Positions 1 through 6,160 of a stretch of DNA of 64,000 nucleotides are shown here, piece after piece. How positions within the stretch are numbered: position 1 is the stretch's first letter; every line of letters begins with the position of its first letter. The stretch is from a virus, in the IMG/VR virus record IMGVR_UViG_3300045999_006495, positions 1 through 64,000 of that record, one strand, 5' to 3'. The position numbers were made by a program, and so were the translations under genes. The notes under the pieces are model-generated. The model was not told the origin of the DNA and ran no database searches. It worked only from the letters and a program-made list of their open reading frames with translations.

Positions 1-2
1 CC

Positions 3-98
3 TTGACCCCTTGACCCCTTGACCCCTTGACCCCTTGACCCCTTGACCCCTTGACCCCTTGACCCCTTGACCCCTTGACCCCTTGACCCCTTGACCCC
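3..98. repeat. Tandem octamer array (TTGACCCC)x12 at the left edge
   Basis: Twelve uninterrupted copies of TTGACCCC fill this stretch; the repeat may continue to the left of the window. The unit contains GACCCC, the right arm of the GGGGGTC/GACCCCC palindrome that recurs through the next 13 kb, so it reads as an array of half-sites. It is too short-period and lacks spacers, so it is not a CRISPR. It could be an iteron or protein-titration site, a slippage-prone microsatellite, or the point where an assembly broke. Confidence 0.9.
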
Positions 99-210
99 TA
101 ATCATAATTTATAAATTGACATAATGTAAAATTGACAAATCCTAAAATAAGGGGGTCTTTGACCCCCTTATAATTTTCAATTCTTGACCCCCTTATGACC
201 CCCTTTATTC

Positions 211-240
211 TTGATTATTCTAGCATAGCACTTGTATAAT
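211..240 (+). promoter_or_regulatory. Possible sigma-70 promoter
   Basis: TTGATT (211-216), 18 bp, TATAAT (235-240). It fires into the palindrome at 266-286, with no gene directly downstream. Confidence 0.3.
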
Positions 241-330
241 AAGGGCTAAAACCACTCCCAGAAATAAGGGGGTCAAAGACCCCCTAATCTAGACCCCTCG
301 TCGCGTGCGACTTGCATCGCATTTTCGGTT

Positions 331-407
331 GTAATAATCCTGTAATCAAAATATCATGTAAATATCAGGTTGAAAAGCTTGCAAAAACTCGGCACTATTG
401 ATATAAT
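331..407 (+). promoter_or_regulatory. Phased-box promoter of the 455-628 gene
   Basis: Box-like GTAAT/ATCAT elements begin at 331, 342, 353 and about 364, an 11-bp period. A sigma-70 core follows: TTGCAA 379-384, 17 bp, TATAAT 402-407. The last box lies about 38 bp from the -10. Confidence 0.6.
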
Positions 408-415
408 AGTATTAT

Positions 416-435
416 CAATAGTAAGTTGACTATTG
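416..435 (+). promoter_or_regulatory. Inverted repeat at the predicted transcription start
   Basis: CAATAGT (416-422), six bases, ACTATTG (429-435). It starts about 9 bp after the -10, so it is either an operator at +1 or a 5' stem-loop of the mRNA. Confidence 0.5.
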
Positions 436-454
436 ACAATATGAGGAGGCTACC

Positions 455-628
455 ATGACCCCTATTGAATTGTTTGCCCTGTTCGCCACCCTGTTCCTTA
501 TGTTGAGTGGGTTGCTTGTGACGTGGATTGCCGAGGAGTATGGTCTGCGCCAAAAGATCCTGAGCTTTATCATTTTGGCAGGGGTCCTGTGGGCAATAAT
601 GGTGAGTATTTTGGTCAACATTCTGTAA
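455..628 (+). CDS. Small two-helix membrane protein (57 aa)
   Basis: This gene is short but well supported: an AGGAGG ribosome binding site sits just before ATG 455, a sigma-70 promoter lies upstream and a U-tract terminator follows. The product has two hydrophobic segments (roughly residues 5-26 and 36-57) joined by a short charged turn (AEEYGLRQK), which predicts an inner-membrane hairpin. Size and topology would fit a holin or an early membrane-acting protein. It lies far from the lysin genes, so holin is only one possibility. No family recognised. Confidence 0.75.
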   Translation: MTPIELFALFATLFLMLSGLLVTWIAEEYGLRQKILSFIILAGVLWAIMVSILVNIL

Positions 629-642
629 TCCACCTGTAAGAT

Positions 643-676
643 TGATCCCGAGGCAACTCGGGGTCAATTTTTATTT
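643..676 (+). terminator. Rho-independent terminator
   Basis: The hairpin GATCCCGAG-GCAA-CTCGGGGTC is followed by a T-rich run, 15 bp after the 455-628 stop. Confidence 0.75.
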
Positions 677-730
677 ATTTTAAGGGGGTCTCAGACCCCC
701 TTTTCAAGACCCCTCGTCGCAGCTCGGTTT

Positions 731-784
731 CTCATAATCTTCTCATCTAATTTTAATGTATTTTAATCTATTTTGGGCTATAAT
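731..784 (+). promoter_or_regulatory. Phased-box promoter of the 847-1128 gene
   Basis: CTCAT/TTAAT boxes start at 731, 742, 753 and 763. The -10 TATAAT is at 779-784, 16 bp after the start of the last box. Confidence 0.7.
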
Positions 785-846
785 GGGGTCAGTAGGATAA
801 AACTCGGGGTCAGCCCCTACCTGACCTATTTTCAAGGAGCAGTCAG

Positions 847-1128
847 ATGCAAGTAGTAGCAGTAGCCATTGTGGCAACAAGTGGACAAGTCAGTCAGTCA
901 AAGATGATCCTCAAAGAGTCTGCTTATGTCAATGAGCACGATTTGGCAGTCGAGCTGTTTTTGGACTGCCTCGACATGGTAGACGCCTTCGACATCAAGG
1001 GTCAGGTAACTTTTCACTTTGTCTCATATCTTAATGGTATGACCCTTGATGGTCAGGTAGATAATGGTAAGATCCTGCGTGCATACATCAATGACTATAT
1101 GGAGGAGTTATTTCACAAAGCTAGCTAG
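847..1128 (+). CDS. Hypothetical cassette protein, paralogue set A (93 aa)
   Basis: ATG 847 is preceded by AAGGAG. The product has an N-terminal beta-like stretch (VVAVAIVAT), a central helix, a second beta stretch around residues 51-63 and an acidic C-terminal helix (ILRAYINDYMEELF). The proteins at 1524 and 2060 show the same order and length, so the three look like diverged paralogues, though identity is low. Function unknown. It is a single-gene cassette with its own phased promoter. Confidence 0.8.
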   Translation: MQVVAVAIVATSGQVSQSKMILKESAYVNEHDLAVELFLDCLDMVDAFDIKGQVTFHFVSYLNGMTLDGQVDNGKILRAYINDYMEELFHKAS

Positions 1129-1411
1129 TTGACCCAAAAGGGGGGACTTGCAAAAAACAAGTCCCCCAAAATCCAAAAGTCAAAAACCAAAAACCAAAAG
1201 TCAAAAAACAAAAGTCAAAAACAGGATCAGAAAAAAAAATACGGGGGTCATAAGGGGGTCTAAATAAGGGGGTCATAGACCCCCTTTGACTTATTGTCCT
1301 CTGACCCCCTTATTTCATTTTTACAAATCTGGATAATCCGTTCTGGCACTTTATTTATGGGGGTCTATGACCCCCGAATTCAGACCCCTCGTCGCACGCG
1401 ACTCGCAGTTA
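1129..1411. other. Intergenic stretch with A-rich spacer and clustered half-sites
   Basis: After the hairpin comes about 60 bp of low-complexity CCAAAA/GTCAAAA sequence (1166-1225). Then come direct GGGGGTC half-sites at 1243-1260, full palindromes at 1266 and 1357 and the GACCCCTCGTCGC block. No gene seen. Confidence 0.6.
1141..1167 (+). terminator. Strong hairpin after 847-1128
   Basis: GGGGGACTTG and CAAGTCCCCC form a perfect 10-bp stem. It is followed by an A-rich rather than a T-rich tract, so it may be an mRNA end-stabilising or bidirectional element. Confidence 0.5.
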
Positions 1412-1465
1412 CTCATCCAATTCTAATGTTAGATTAATCCAATTCTAATGTAGGATTGGGATAAT
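1412..1465 (+). promoter_or_regulatory. Phased-box promoter with four exact 11-bp repeats
   Basis: CTCAT 1412, CTAAT 1423, TTAAT 1434 and CTAAT 1445 are spaced exactly 11 bp apart. The -10 GATAAT is at 1460-1465, 15 bp after the start of the last box. Confidence 0.75.
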
Positions 1466-1523
1466 GAACACAGTAGGATCTTACTCGGGGCTAGCCTACG
1501 GCCCACCTGGGAGGAATTGACTT

Positions 1524-1829
1524 ATGTCAACTCAAAAAGTGACTGTGGCTGTGACTGTGAGCAACGTGCGTGGTATGTTGGATTGTCAGATGATGGCGTT
1601 GCCCATGCCCTATGACTATGAGGCGTGGCAGTATGCTTCGGAAGTGGTGGAGTGGGTGCGTGCTACTGAGGTGTATCAGGGGTCAGTAGATGCACAGGAT
1701 CCCACCTGCTATGTTACTGTTATGGTAAACCTGAACTCCAAAATTACAATTTCAGAACAATTCATTACAAGTGTAATGTTTATGTCAGAAGTCCGCGAGT
1801 TCTTTGAGGAGGTCATCATCAAGTCATAA
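1524..1829 (+). CDS. Hypothetical cassette protein, paralogue set A (101 aa)
   Basis: The start ATG follows GGGAGGAATTGACTT. The pattern matches the neighbours at 847 and 2060: an N-terminal VTVAVTVS strand, a helix near residues 31-47, beta segments, and a C-terminal acidic helix (SEVREFFEEVI). No motif of known function. Its promoter carries the most regular box array in the region, so it may be one of the most strongly regulated cassettes. Confidence 0.8.
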   Translation: MSTQKVTVAVTVSNVRGMLDCQMMALPMPYDYEAWQYASEVVEWVRATEVYQGSVDAQDPTCYVTVMVNLNSKITISEQFITSVMFMSEVREFFEEVIIKS

Positions 1830-1843
1830 TCTAGGATCAGGGT

Positions 1844-1872
1844 GGGGGTGGTAGAAATACCACCCCCTATTT
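1844..1872 (+). terminator. Rho-independent terminator
   Basis: GGGGGTGGTA-GAAA-TACCACCCCC is followed by TATTTT. The stem is perfect, 10 bp, with a GNRA loop. Confidence 0.85.
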
Positions 1873-1938
1873 TGTGTTAAAATTCGGGGGTCAAAAATTT
1901 AAGGGGGTCTAAGACCCCCTTTTCAAGACCCCTCGTCG

Positions 1939-2004
1939 CTCATAATTTTCTAATCCAATTCTAATCCAATTTTGTAGCATAGCACTTGTATTTTGTGTTA
2001 AAAT
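1939..2004 (+). promoter_or_regulatory. Phased-box promoter of the 2060-2362 gene
   Basis: CTCAT 1939, CTAAT 1950 and CTAAT 1961 are exact 11-bp steps; the last two 11-mers are identical. The -10 is probably TAAAAT 1999-2004, about 38 bp from the last box, two helical turns more than the short class. Confidence 0.6.
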
Positions 2005-2059
2005 ACTCTCGTAGGATTAATTCGGGGCCACGCCTACGGCCCGCATACCGGAGGACCGC

Positions 2060-2362
2060 ATGAACCGCATCGCAATCGCAATCACCGCCACCGAGCTCCA
2101 CACCGCCTCGATTCAGGGGCGCACCGTGGCCGACCTGTTCAGCGTCGAGGGTGACGGTAACAGCCCGTACAGCCTGTCGTGGGAGATCCTGTTGCACGCC
2201 GAAAACCTGCGGTCGCAGGTCAACGAGACCGGCCTGTTCGAGTATGTGTTCGCAGTCAAGGCCGGGGACACGACCCACGTCTACATCTCGAACACCGCAG
2301 ACGAAATGCTTCGGTTCAATATTCACCATTTTCTGCGAGAGGCGATTTTCACCGAAGAGTAG
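2060..2362 (+). CDS. Hypothetical cassette protein, paralogue set A (100 aa)
   Basis: ATG 2060 follows GGAGGACCGC. The N-terminal strand IAIAITATEL, the mid helix (SWEILLHAENLRSQV) and the C-terminal helix (EMLRFNIHHFLREAIF) mirror 847 and 1524. GC content is visibly higher than in the first two, hinting at a different history for this copy. Overlapping reading frames in the same interval have no ribosome binding site and are ignored. Function unknown. Confidence 0.8.
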   Translation: MNRIAIAITATELHTASIQGRTVADLFSVEGDGNSPYSLSWEILLHAENLRSQVNETGLFEYVFAVKAGDTTHVYISNTADEMLRFNIHHFLREAIFTEE

Positions 2363-2375
2363 TCAGGATCACCGA

Positions 2376-2406
2376 GTGGGGGGTGAGAAGTCACCCTCCA
2401 CATTTT
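2376..2406 (+). terminator. Rho-independent terminator
   Basis: GTGGGGGGTGA-GAAG-TCACCCTCCAC, followed by ATTTT. Confidence 0.75.
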
Positions 2407-2480
2407 AAAATCTAAAATTCGGGGGTCAAAAATTAAAATAAGGGGGTCTAAGACCCCCTATTGACCCCTCGTCGCATTCT

Positions 2481-2512
2481 CTAATCCAATTCTCATACTA
2501 TTTTGGTACAAT
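2481..2512 (+). promoter_or_regulatory. Phased-box promoter of the 2572-2889 gene
   Basis: CTAAT 2481 and CTCAT 2492 (11 bp apart); -10 TACAAT 2507-2512, 15 bp after the last box. Confidence 0.7.
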
Positions 2513-2571
2513 TCTCTCGTGGAGATAAATACCGGTCGGCTATAGCTCCACCCGACCACCCGAGGGATGTT

Positions 2572-2889
2572 ATGAAAAGTCGAATTCTACCCGCTTTGGT
2601 CGTGCTCATCAACGATGTCACGCCGCTCAACCAGCCACCTGCCCGCACAGGATCTGCGTTTTGGGTCCTCGACATTGACGAGGCGATGTCAATCATCAAC
2701 ACGTTCCGTGCTCGCTACGGGTACTCGAGTGCCGCAATCGCCCTCCACGACGGGCAAACGTACCGCAAAGTCATTTGGTCGACATCAACACTCGACCGTG
2801 GACTTTGGGACATTAGCGACCAAGCGAAGTGGGAGGGGCACGAAAAGATTGTAGCGACCCTCGATGCTCGGAAGCGCAAGCGACGGTAG
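2572..2889 (+). CDS. Hypothetical basic-tailed cassette protein (105 aa)
   Basis: I place the start at ATG 2572 behind GAGGGATGTT. The frame is open further upstream, but that part lies inside the promoter. The protein mixes beta-rich and helical segments (AMSIINTFRARYGY) and ends in a very basic tail, DARKRKRR, which suggests nucleic-acid or membrane-surface contact. No family recognised. Confidence 0.7.
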   Translation: MKSRILPALVVLINDVTPLNQPPARTGSAFWVLDIDEAMSIINTFRARYGYSSAAIALHDGQTYRKVIWSTSTLDRGLWDISDQAKWEGHEKIVATLDARKRKRR

Positions 2890-2895
2890 GATCAA

Positions 2896-2925
2896 GGAGG
2901 GGCGGGCGAAAGCCCGCTTCTCCAA
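2896..2925 (+). terminator. Hairpin after 2572-2889
   Basis: GCGGGC-GAAA-GCCCGC, extended by GGAG/CTCC. Only a weak T tract follows. Confidence 0.6.
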
Positions 2926-3078
2926 AATCTTATTTAAGGGGGTCTCAGACCCCCTTTTCAAATTTAAGATTTGACCCCCTTATTTTAAGTCTAAAATAGG
3001 CTAATCCAGCCTAGCACTTTATTTATAAGGGGGTCTATGACCCCCTAATCAAGACCCCCGTATTTTAGCTTAATTTTT

Positions 3079-3110
3079 CTCATCTAATTTTAATCTACTT
3101 TTGGTATTAT
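3079..3110 (+). promoter_or_regulatory. Phased-box promoter of the 3153-3437 gene
   Basis: CTCAT 3079 and TTAAT 3090; -10 TATTAT 3105-3110, 15 bp after the last box. Confidence 0.75.
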
Positions 3111-3117
3111 ACCTATG

Positions 3118-3134
3118 TAGTCAATAGTTGACTA
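3118..3134 (+). promoter_or_regulatory. Inverted repeat TAGTCAA-TAG-TTGACTA at the transcription start
   Basis: Perfect 7-3-7 palindrome beginning 8 bp after the -10. The same sequence occurs at 3578 and 6277, with a one-base-loop version at 4593. Confidence 0.7.
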
Positions 3135-3152
3135 TAGATTTCGGAGGATGAT

Positions 3153-3437
3153 ATGACCGAGTTTACCGTAGACGTGTCCGCCCGTTGTGCCGTGTCCGAG
3201 ACCAGCGACTACTCGATGACGACCGCTTTCAAGATCCAGCGGCTCGGTGACACGACCCTTCAGGCCGCTCTGGCTATCCGGAAGTCGGCTATGTACGAGG
3301 AGTTGCCCGTGGGTTCGGTTATTCAGGGCAACATCCACATGTATACGCTCGAGGACGGGACCCTGTGTCGCATTCCGTTCACTATCACCCGTCAGCCTGA
3401 TGGCGAGCCGAGCTATGTAGAATTGATAGCCGAGTAG
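3153..3437 (+). CDS. Hypothetical cassette protein (94 aa)
   Basis: ATG 3153 follows GGAGGATGAT. The sequence alternates short beta segments (FTVDVSARC, TAFKIQRL, RIPFTITR) and looks like a small all-beta fold. No catalytic motif recognised. It is a one-gene cassette with a transcription-start palindrome and its own terminator. Confidence 0.75.
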   Translation: MTEFTVDVSARCAVSETSDYSMTTAFKIQRLGDTTLQAALAIRKSAMYEELPVGSVIQGNIHMYTLEDGTLCRIPFTITRQPDGEPSYVELIAE

Positions 3438-3448
3438 TAACAGATCCC

Positions 3449-3477
3449 GTGGGGGTGGGCAACCACCTCCACATTCT
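3449..3477 (+). terminator. Hairpin terminator
   Basis: GTGGGGGTGG-GCAA-CCACCTCCAC, followed by ATTCT. Confidence 0.65.
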
Positions 3478-3538
3478 AAAATCTAAAATTCGGGGGTCAA
3501 AAGGGGGTCTAAGACCCCCTAAAATAAAATATGTTTTT

Positions 3539-3570
3539 CTCATCTTCTCTTAATGTTGATGCGGTACAAT
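3539..3570 (+). promoter_or_regulatory. Phased-box promoter of the 3613-3861 gene
   Basis: CTCAT 3539 and TTAAT 3550; -10 TACAAT 3565-3570, 15 bp spacing. Confidence 0.75.
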
Positions 3571-3577
3571 AATAGTG

Positions 3578-3594
3578 TAGTCAATAGTTGACTA
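3578..3594 (+). promoter_or_regulatory. Inverted repeat at the transcription start
   Basis: TAGTCAA-TAG-TTGACTA, identical to 3118-3134. Confidence 0.7.
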
Positions 3595-3612
3595 TATGAA
3601 ACGGAGGCGGAT

Positions 3613-3861
3613 ATGTCACTCGAGCTAAACGTCGTATTCAAGGGGAGCGAGATGATGGTACCGGTCGATCGGTTGGGTCAGGTCAAAGATGGGATCATCA
3701 AGACGGTGACCTCGACCACCGAGTACTCGGGTATGATGCTGGGCGAGACTGCGACAGGGTCAGCGTTTCTCGAGGTCCCGCATGTCGGGCCTGTGTTGGA
3801 GATCCTCTTCGAGGTCAAGCGGGTAACGTGGTCAGGTAATCCCGAGGTGCGTGTATGGTAG
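3613..3861 (+). CDS. Hypothetical cassette protein (82 aa)
   Basis: ATG 3613 follows the strong ACGGAGGCGGAT. The product is predicted to be beta-rich (LELNVVFKGSEMMVPV, LEILFEVKRVTW). No recognised domain. Its last codons overlap a possible 18-codon hydrophobic reading frame at 3855. Confidence 0.75.
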   Translation: MSLELNVVFKGSEMMVPVDRLGQVKDGIIKTVTSTTEYSGMMLGETATGSAFLEVPHVGPVLEILFEVKRVTWSGNPEVRVW

Positions 3862-3911
3862 TCCTCGTGTTTGCGGCAGTAGCCATCGTGGTCGCTCTCA
3901 TCCTAGATTAA
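3855..3911 (+). CDS. Possible 18-aa transmembrane microprotein
   Basis: ATG 3855 overlaps the TAG of the upstream gene, an arrangement typical of translational coupling. The peptide is almost purely hydrophobic, with only a terminal Asp. A strong terminator follows directly. A small random frame is the main alternative. Confidence 0.3.
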   Translation: MVVLVFAAVAIVVALILD

Positions 3912-3917
3912 TCAAGC

Positions 3918-3956
3918 ACACGGACCACCTTCGGGTGGTTTCGTGTCAATCTTTTA
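3918..3956 (+). terminator. Rho-independent terminator
   Basis: ACACGgACCACC-TTCG-GGTGGTttCGTGT with a UUCG tetraloop, then a T-rich run. Confidence 0.9.
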
Positions 3957-3995
3957 TAAGGGGGTCTATGACCCCCTAAAATCCAAAAAACGATT

Positions 3996-4048
3996 CTCAT
4001 CATTTCTTAATCTGTTTTTTGGCACGGTAGTGTTATGCGTGGTATACT
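3996..4048 (+). promoter_or_regulatory. Phased-box promoter of the 4084-4437 gene
   Basis: CTCAT 3996 and TTAAT 4007; -10 TATACT 4043-4048 with a -35-like TGGCAC 17 bp upstream. Box to -10 is 36 bp, the long class. Confidence 0.65.
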
Positions 4049-4083
4049 AGTATAGGATTAGATAACAGTATACGGAGGCGGAT

Positions 4084-4437
4084 ATGAAAAAGCGGATTGC
4101 ATACTATGTGGCGGAATTGACCCAAACGGAAACGGCATTTAAGAACGGCCTGTCGAGTGTAAATCCCGAGGGTGACTATTTCTACGAGGGTCCCGAGGTG
4201 ATCCCATCCCGCACTAGCGTACTCGTCTATAAGAAAACGCCATTTACTGCGAAACAAATAGCCGAGTTGGAGTGTACTGTTGAAAGTTCAAAGATTATCA
4301 GCATAACCGAACTTGACACAATATACACTACATTTGATGAACCGAAGCCGAGTATCTTTATCGGGCTCGTGCTCAAATACGGCAACTTTATCCGTGATGA
4401 GCGTAAGTTCCGTAAGGCGGTCATGAACGAGGAGTAG
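4084..4437 (+). CDS. Hypothetical cassette protein (117 aa)
   Basis: ATG 4084 follows ACGGAGGCGGAT. The protein starts MKKRIAYYVAELTQ, has a central mixed region and a basic C-terminal third (RDERKFRKAV). No signal peptide or membrane span. No family recognised; it belongs to the same cassette class as its neighbours. Confidence 0.75.
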   Translation: MKKRIAYYVAELTQTETAFKNGLSSVNPEGDYFYEGPEVIPSRTSVLVYKKTPFTAKQIAELECTVESSKIISITELDTIYTTFDEPKPSIFIGLVLKYGNFIRDERKFRKAVMNEE

Positions 4438-4460
4438 ACAACACACAACACAACATACTC

Positions 4461-4502
4461 GGTAGCATGGTCAGGGACCGTGCTACCATCATATTTTTTT
4501 AC
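4461..4502 (+). terminator. Rho-independent terminator
   Basis: GGTAGCA...TGCTACC with an inner GGTC/GACC pair, then a run of seven T. Confidence 0.85.
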
Positions 4503-4553
4503 AGATCCTAGAATAAGGGGGTCTCAGACCCCCTAAAATACAAAATCCAATTT

Positions 4554-4585
4554 CTCATCTTCTCTTAATGTTGGCGTTATATAAT
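4554..4585 (+). promoter_or_regulatory. Phased-box promoter of the 4632-4835 gene
   Basis: CTCAT 4554 and TTAAT 4565; -10 TATAAT 4580-4585, 15 bp spacing and a perfect -10. Confidence 0.8.
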
Positions 4586-4592
4586 AATAGTG

Positions 4593-4607
4593 TAGTCAAG
4601 TTGACTA
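4593..4607 (+). promoter_or_regulatory. Inverted repeat at the transcription start
   Basis: TAGTCAA-G-TTGACTA, the family palindrome with a one-base centre. A 1-nt loop cannot form as drawn in RNA, which for this copy leans toward a DNA operator. Confidence 0.6.
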
Positions 4608-4631
4608 TACACTACCGAATGGAGGAACCGT

Positions 4632-4835
4632 ATGAAAATCGCTCGCATTTTGCTGGACGAGGCTAGTTTCACCGAAGACGAGTTGCAGGAGTATGTGGAG
4701 GTCGAGCCTAGCGAGGACGATGTGGCCGACATGATGCGTGGATGGGACGAGGTCGAGAGCAACTTGCCCGAGGTGGACTACATCGAGCAGTTCGAGAACG
4801 CCCTGCTTTACGGAGACGGTGACGTTCCGTGGTAG
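4632..4835 (+). CDS. Highly acidic small protein (67 aa)
   Basis: ATG 4632 follows GGAGGAACCGT. About a third of the residues are Asp or Glu, with few Lys/Arg. A strongly acidic protein of this size from an early phage region could be a DNA-mimic inhibitor of a host nuclease or transcription factor, but that rests on charge alone. No family recognised. Confidence 0.75.
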   Translation: MKIARILLDEASFTEDELQEYVEVEPSEDDVADMMRGWDEVESNLPEVDYIEQFENALLYGDGDVPW

Positions 4836-4843
4836 TCGATAGT

Positions 4844-4873
4844 TGGATGGTGGGTCAATCGGCCCACCGTCCT
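4844..4873 (+). terminator. Hairpin terminator
   Basis: GGAtGGTGGG...CCCACCgTCC; the following tract is weakly T-rich. Confidence 0.6.
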
Positions 4874-4925
4874 CTATGCAGAGTATAAGGGGGTCTCAGA
4901 CCCCCTTATTATTCTCTCACAATTT

Positions 4926-4957
4926 CTCATCTCGTTCTAATGTTGATGGTATATACT
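4926..4957 (+). promoter_or_regulatory. Phased-box promoter of the 5000-5317 gene
   Basis: CTCAT 4926 and CTAAT 4937; -10 TATACT 4952-4957, 15 bp spacing. Shares a GGTTAGATAA-type leader with the 5892 and 7513 cassettes. Confidence 0.8.
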
Positions 4958-4999
4958 ATAGATGGTTAGATAAGAGTACTTGATTATATGGAGGCGGTT

Positions 5000-5317
5000 A
5001 TGAGCAACGAGAATTCGGTTCAGGGATATCATGCCGAGGTATTGTACATGCTAGACGGGACCCCGATTAAAATCCAACTTGCGAACTATGTCAACATTAC
5101 GGACATGGTGAATAGCGCATGGAGACTTGTTGATACTCTTAAGAATGCGAACGTCAGTAAGTTCTACTTCGCATACTATCACAAGGGCGGGCTATATTCT
5201 ATCGCCACATACAAAATTAAAAACGGTATTTCGCATGATATAGGTTTTTACGGGACTAGCCCGTTTTCAATCCTACACATAGACGAGCTAGACATCAGCG
5301 CATGGGACAACGCCTAG
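5000..5317 (+). CDS. Hypothetical cassette protein (105 aa)
   Basis: I start at ATG 5000 because GGAGGCGG is correctly spaced for it; the ATG at 4988 overlaps that ribosome binding site. The sequence has aromatic-rich beta segments (KFYFAYYHKGGLYSIATYKI) and a helix around residues 31-47. No known domain. Confidence 0.75.
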   Translation: MSNENSVQGYHAEVLYMLDGTPIKIQLANYVNITDMVNSAWRLVDTLKNANVSKFYFAYYHKGGLYSIATYKIKNGISHDIGFYGTSPFSILHIDELDISAWDNA

Positions 5318-5325
5318 ACTAACGG

Positions 5326-5356
5326 GAGCACGGGCCTACGGGTCCGTTGCTCTATC
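5326..5356 (+). terminator. Hairpin terminator
   Basis: GAGCACGG...CCGTTGCTC stem with one bulge, short T content after. Confidence 0.55.
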
Positions 5357-5393
5357 TGTACAATAAGGGGGTCTGAGACCCCCTTAAATTACT

Positions 5394-5425
5394 CTCATCT
5401 TGTTCTAATATTATTCTGTTATATT
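5394..5425 (+). promoter_or_regulatory. Phased-box promoter of the 5466-5741 gene
   Basis: CTCAT 5394 and CTAAT 5405; -10 TATATT 5420-5425, 15 bp spacing. Confidence 0.75.
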
Positions 5426-5431
5426 GTAAGT

Positions 5432-5450
5432 GTGATAAATATTTTATCAC
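5432..5450 (+). promoter_or_regulatory. Inverted repeat at the transcription start
   Basis: GTGATAAA-TAT-TTTATCAC, a perfect 8-3-8 palindrome in the position occupied by TAGTCAA repeats in other cassettes, but of unrelated sequence. Confidence 0.65.
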
Positions 5451-5465
5451 TTAATGGAGGCGGAT

Positions 5466-5741
5466 ATGATACAGTATGCGGTAGTCGCCATCAAAGATGA
5501 CACGGGTCGCTGGAACGAAGTATACGAGACTACGGACCATTACAGCACAGGATTTGTCTATTCTATGAGCGAAGTAAAAGCGCAAGAAGCGTGCGAAAAG
5601 CACGGTTGGGATTTCTGCGAAGTGATGATTGCGGCGTGTACTATCGAGCTCGGTGGCTATCCTGTCAAGTTGAACACTAACGTGTACTATTCATTCAAGT
5701 ATGAATATACACGAGAGAAGACGGACGAGGATAATGAATAA
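5466..5741 (+). CDS. Hypothetical cassette protein (91 aa)
   Basis: Start chosen at ATG 5466, spaced from GGAGGCGGAT; the in-frame ATG at 5454 overlaps the ribosome binding site. The protein begins with a YAVVAIK strand and carries three Cys in the middle (CEKHGWDFCEVMIAAC), enough for a metal site or disulfides, but no family is recognised. The acidic C-terminal tail ends EKTDEDNE. Confidence 0.75.
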   Translation: MIQYAVVAIKDDTGRWNEVYETTDHYSTGFVYSMSEVKAQEACEKHGWDFCEVMIAACTIELGGYPVKLNTNVYYSFKYEYTREKTDEDNE

Positions 5742-5752
5742 GTAGTGATAGT

Positions 5753-5780
5753 GTGGGGCGAGGCTATTGCCAGACCCCAC
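5753..5780 (+). terminator. Hairpin after 5466-5741
   Basis: GTGGGG...CCCCAC with a 16-nt loop and no clear T tract. Confidence 0.4.
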
Positions 5781-5827
5781 CGTAATCTTAAGGGGGTCTA
5801 TGACCCCCTAAAACTATCTGCTATTTT

Positions 5828-5859
5828 CTCATCTTGTTTTAATGTTGTTACTGTATACT
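5828..5859 (+). promoter_or_regulatory. Phased-box promoter of the 5892-6155 gene
   Basis: CTCAT 5828 and TTAAT 5839; -10 TATACT 5854-5859, 15 bp spacing. Confidence 0.8.
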
Positions 5860-5891
5860 ATAAAGGGTTAGATAATTATATGGAGGCTAGT

Positions 5892-6155
5892 ATGAAATAC
5901 GTGATGGATTGGGTCGGACTTAAGACGGGGGCCACGGTAACGATTCAGCAATTCGGTAACTTTCGCGACCTGCACTACGACTACGATACTGCCGAAGGTA
6001 TCCGTGCATTACATTACATGATGGAGAACCGTATGGTCGGTGGTCGTGCTTTTGTCAACTTTACCTGCGGATGTGTGTATACGTACAAGTGTGACGGCTA
6101 CCTGTCTAACGAGGACTTGTGCGATGCTCACGAGGAGATAGCGAACCTAGATTAA
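5892..6155 (+). CDS. Hypothetical cassette protein (87 aa)
   Basis: ATG 5892 follows GGAGGCTAGT; the frame is open for 49 codons further upstream, but those cover the promoter and palindrome. The protein has a Cys pair and a further Cys in FTCGCVYTYKC and an acidic helical C-terminus. No family recognised. Confidence 0.75.
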   Translation: MKYVMDWVGLKTGATVTIQQFGNFRDLHYDYDTAEGIRALHYMMENRMVGGRAFVNFTCGCVYTYKCDGYLSNEDLCDAHEEIANLD

Positions 6156-6160
6156 CATAA

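Larger units (their letters stand above)
99..454. other. Non-coding leader region with palindromes and half-sites
   Basis: No convincing gene. It holds one full palindrome at 149-169, two direct half-sites near 184-204, a promoter-like TTGATT-18-TATAAT at 211-240, a second palindrome at 266-286, and a GACCCCTCGTCGC block just after it that recurs in the first five cassettes. A 17-nt stretch, TAGCATAGCACTTGTAT at 221-237, is repeated exactly at 1975-1991. The promoter of the first gene closes the region. Confidence 0.7.

Noticed and set aside
3-98. CRISPR array at the left edge
   Set aside because: The 8-bp units are contiguous, with no spacers.
2151-2415. Overlapping plus-strand frames within and after 2060-2362
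   Set aside because: Arg/Ser/Pro-rich out-of-frame translations of a GC-rich gene, without ribosome binding sites.
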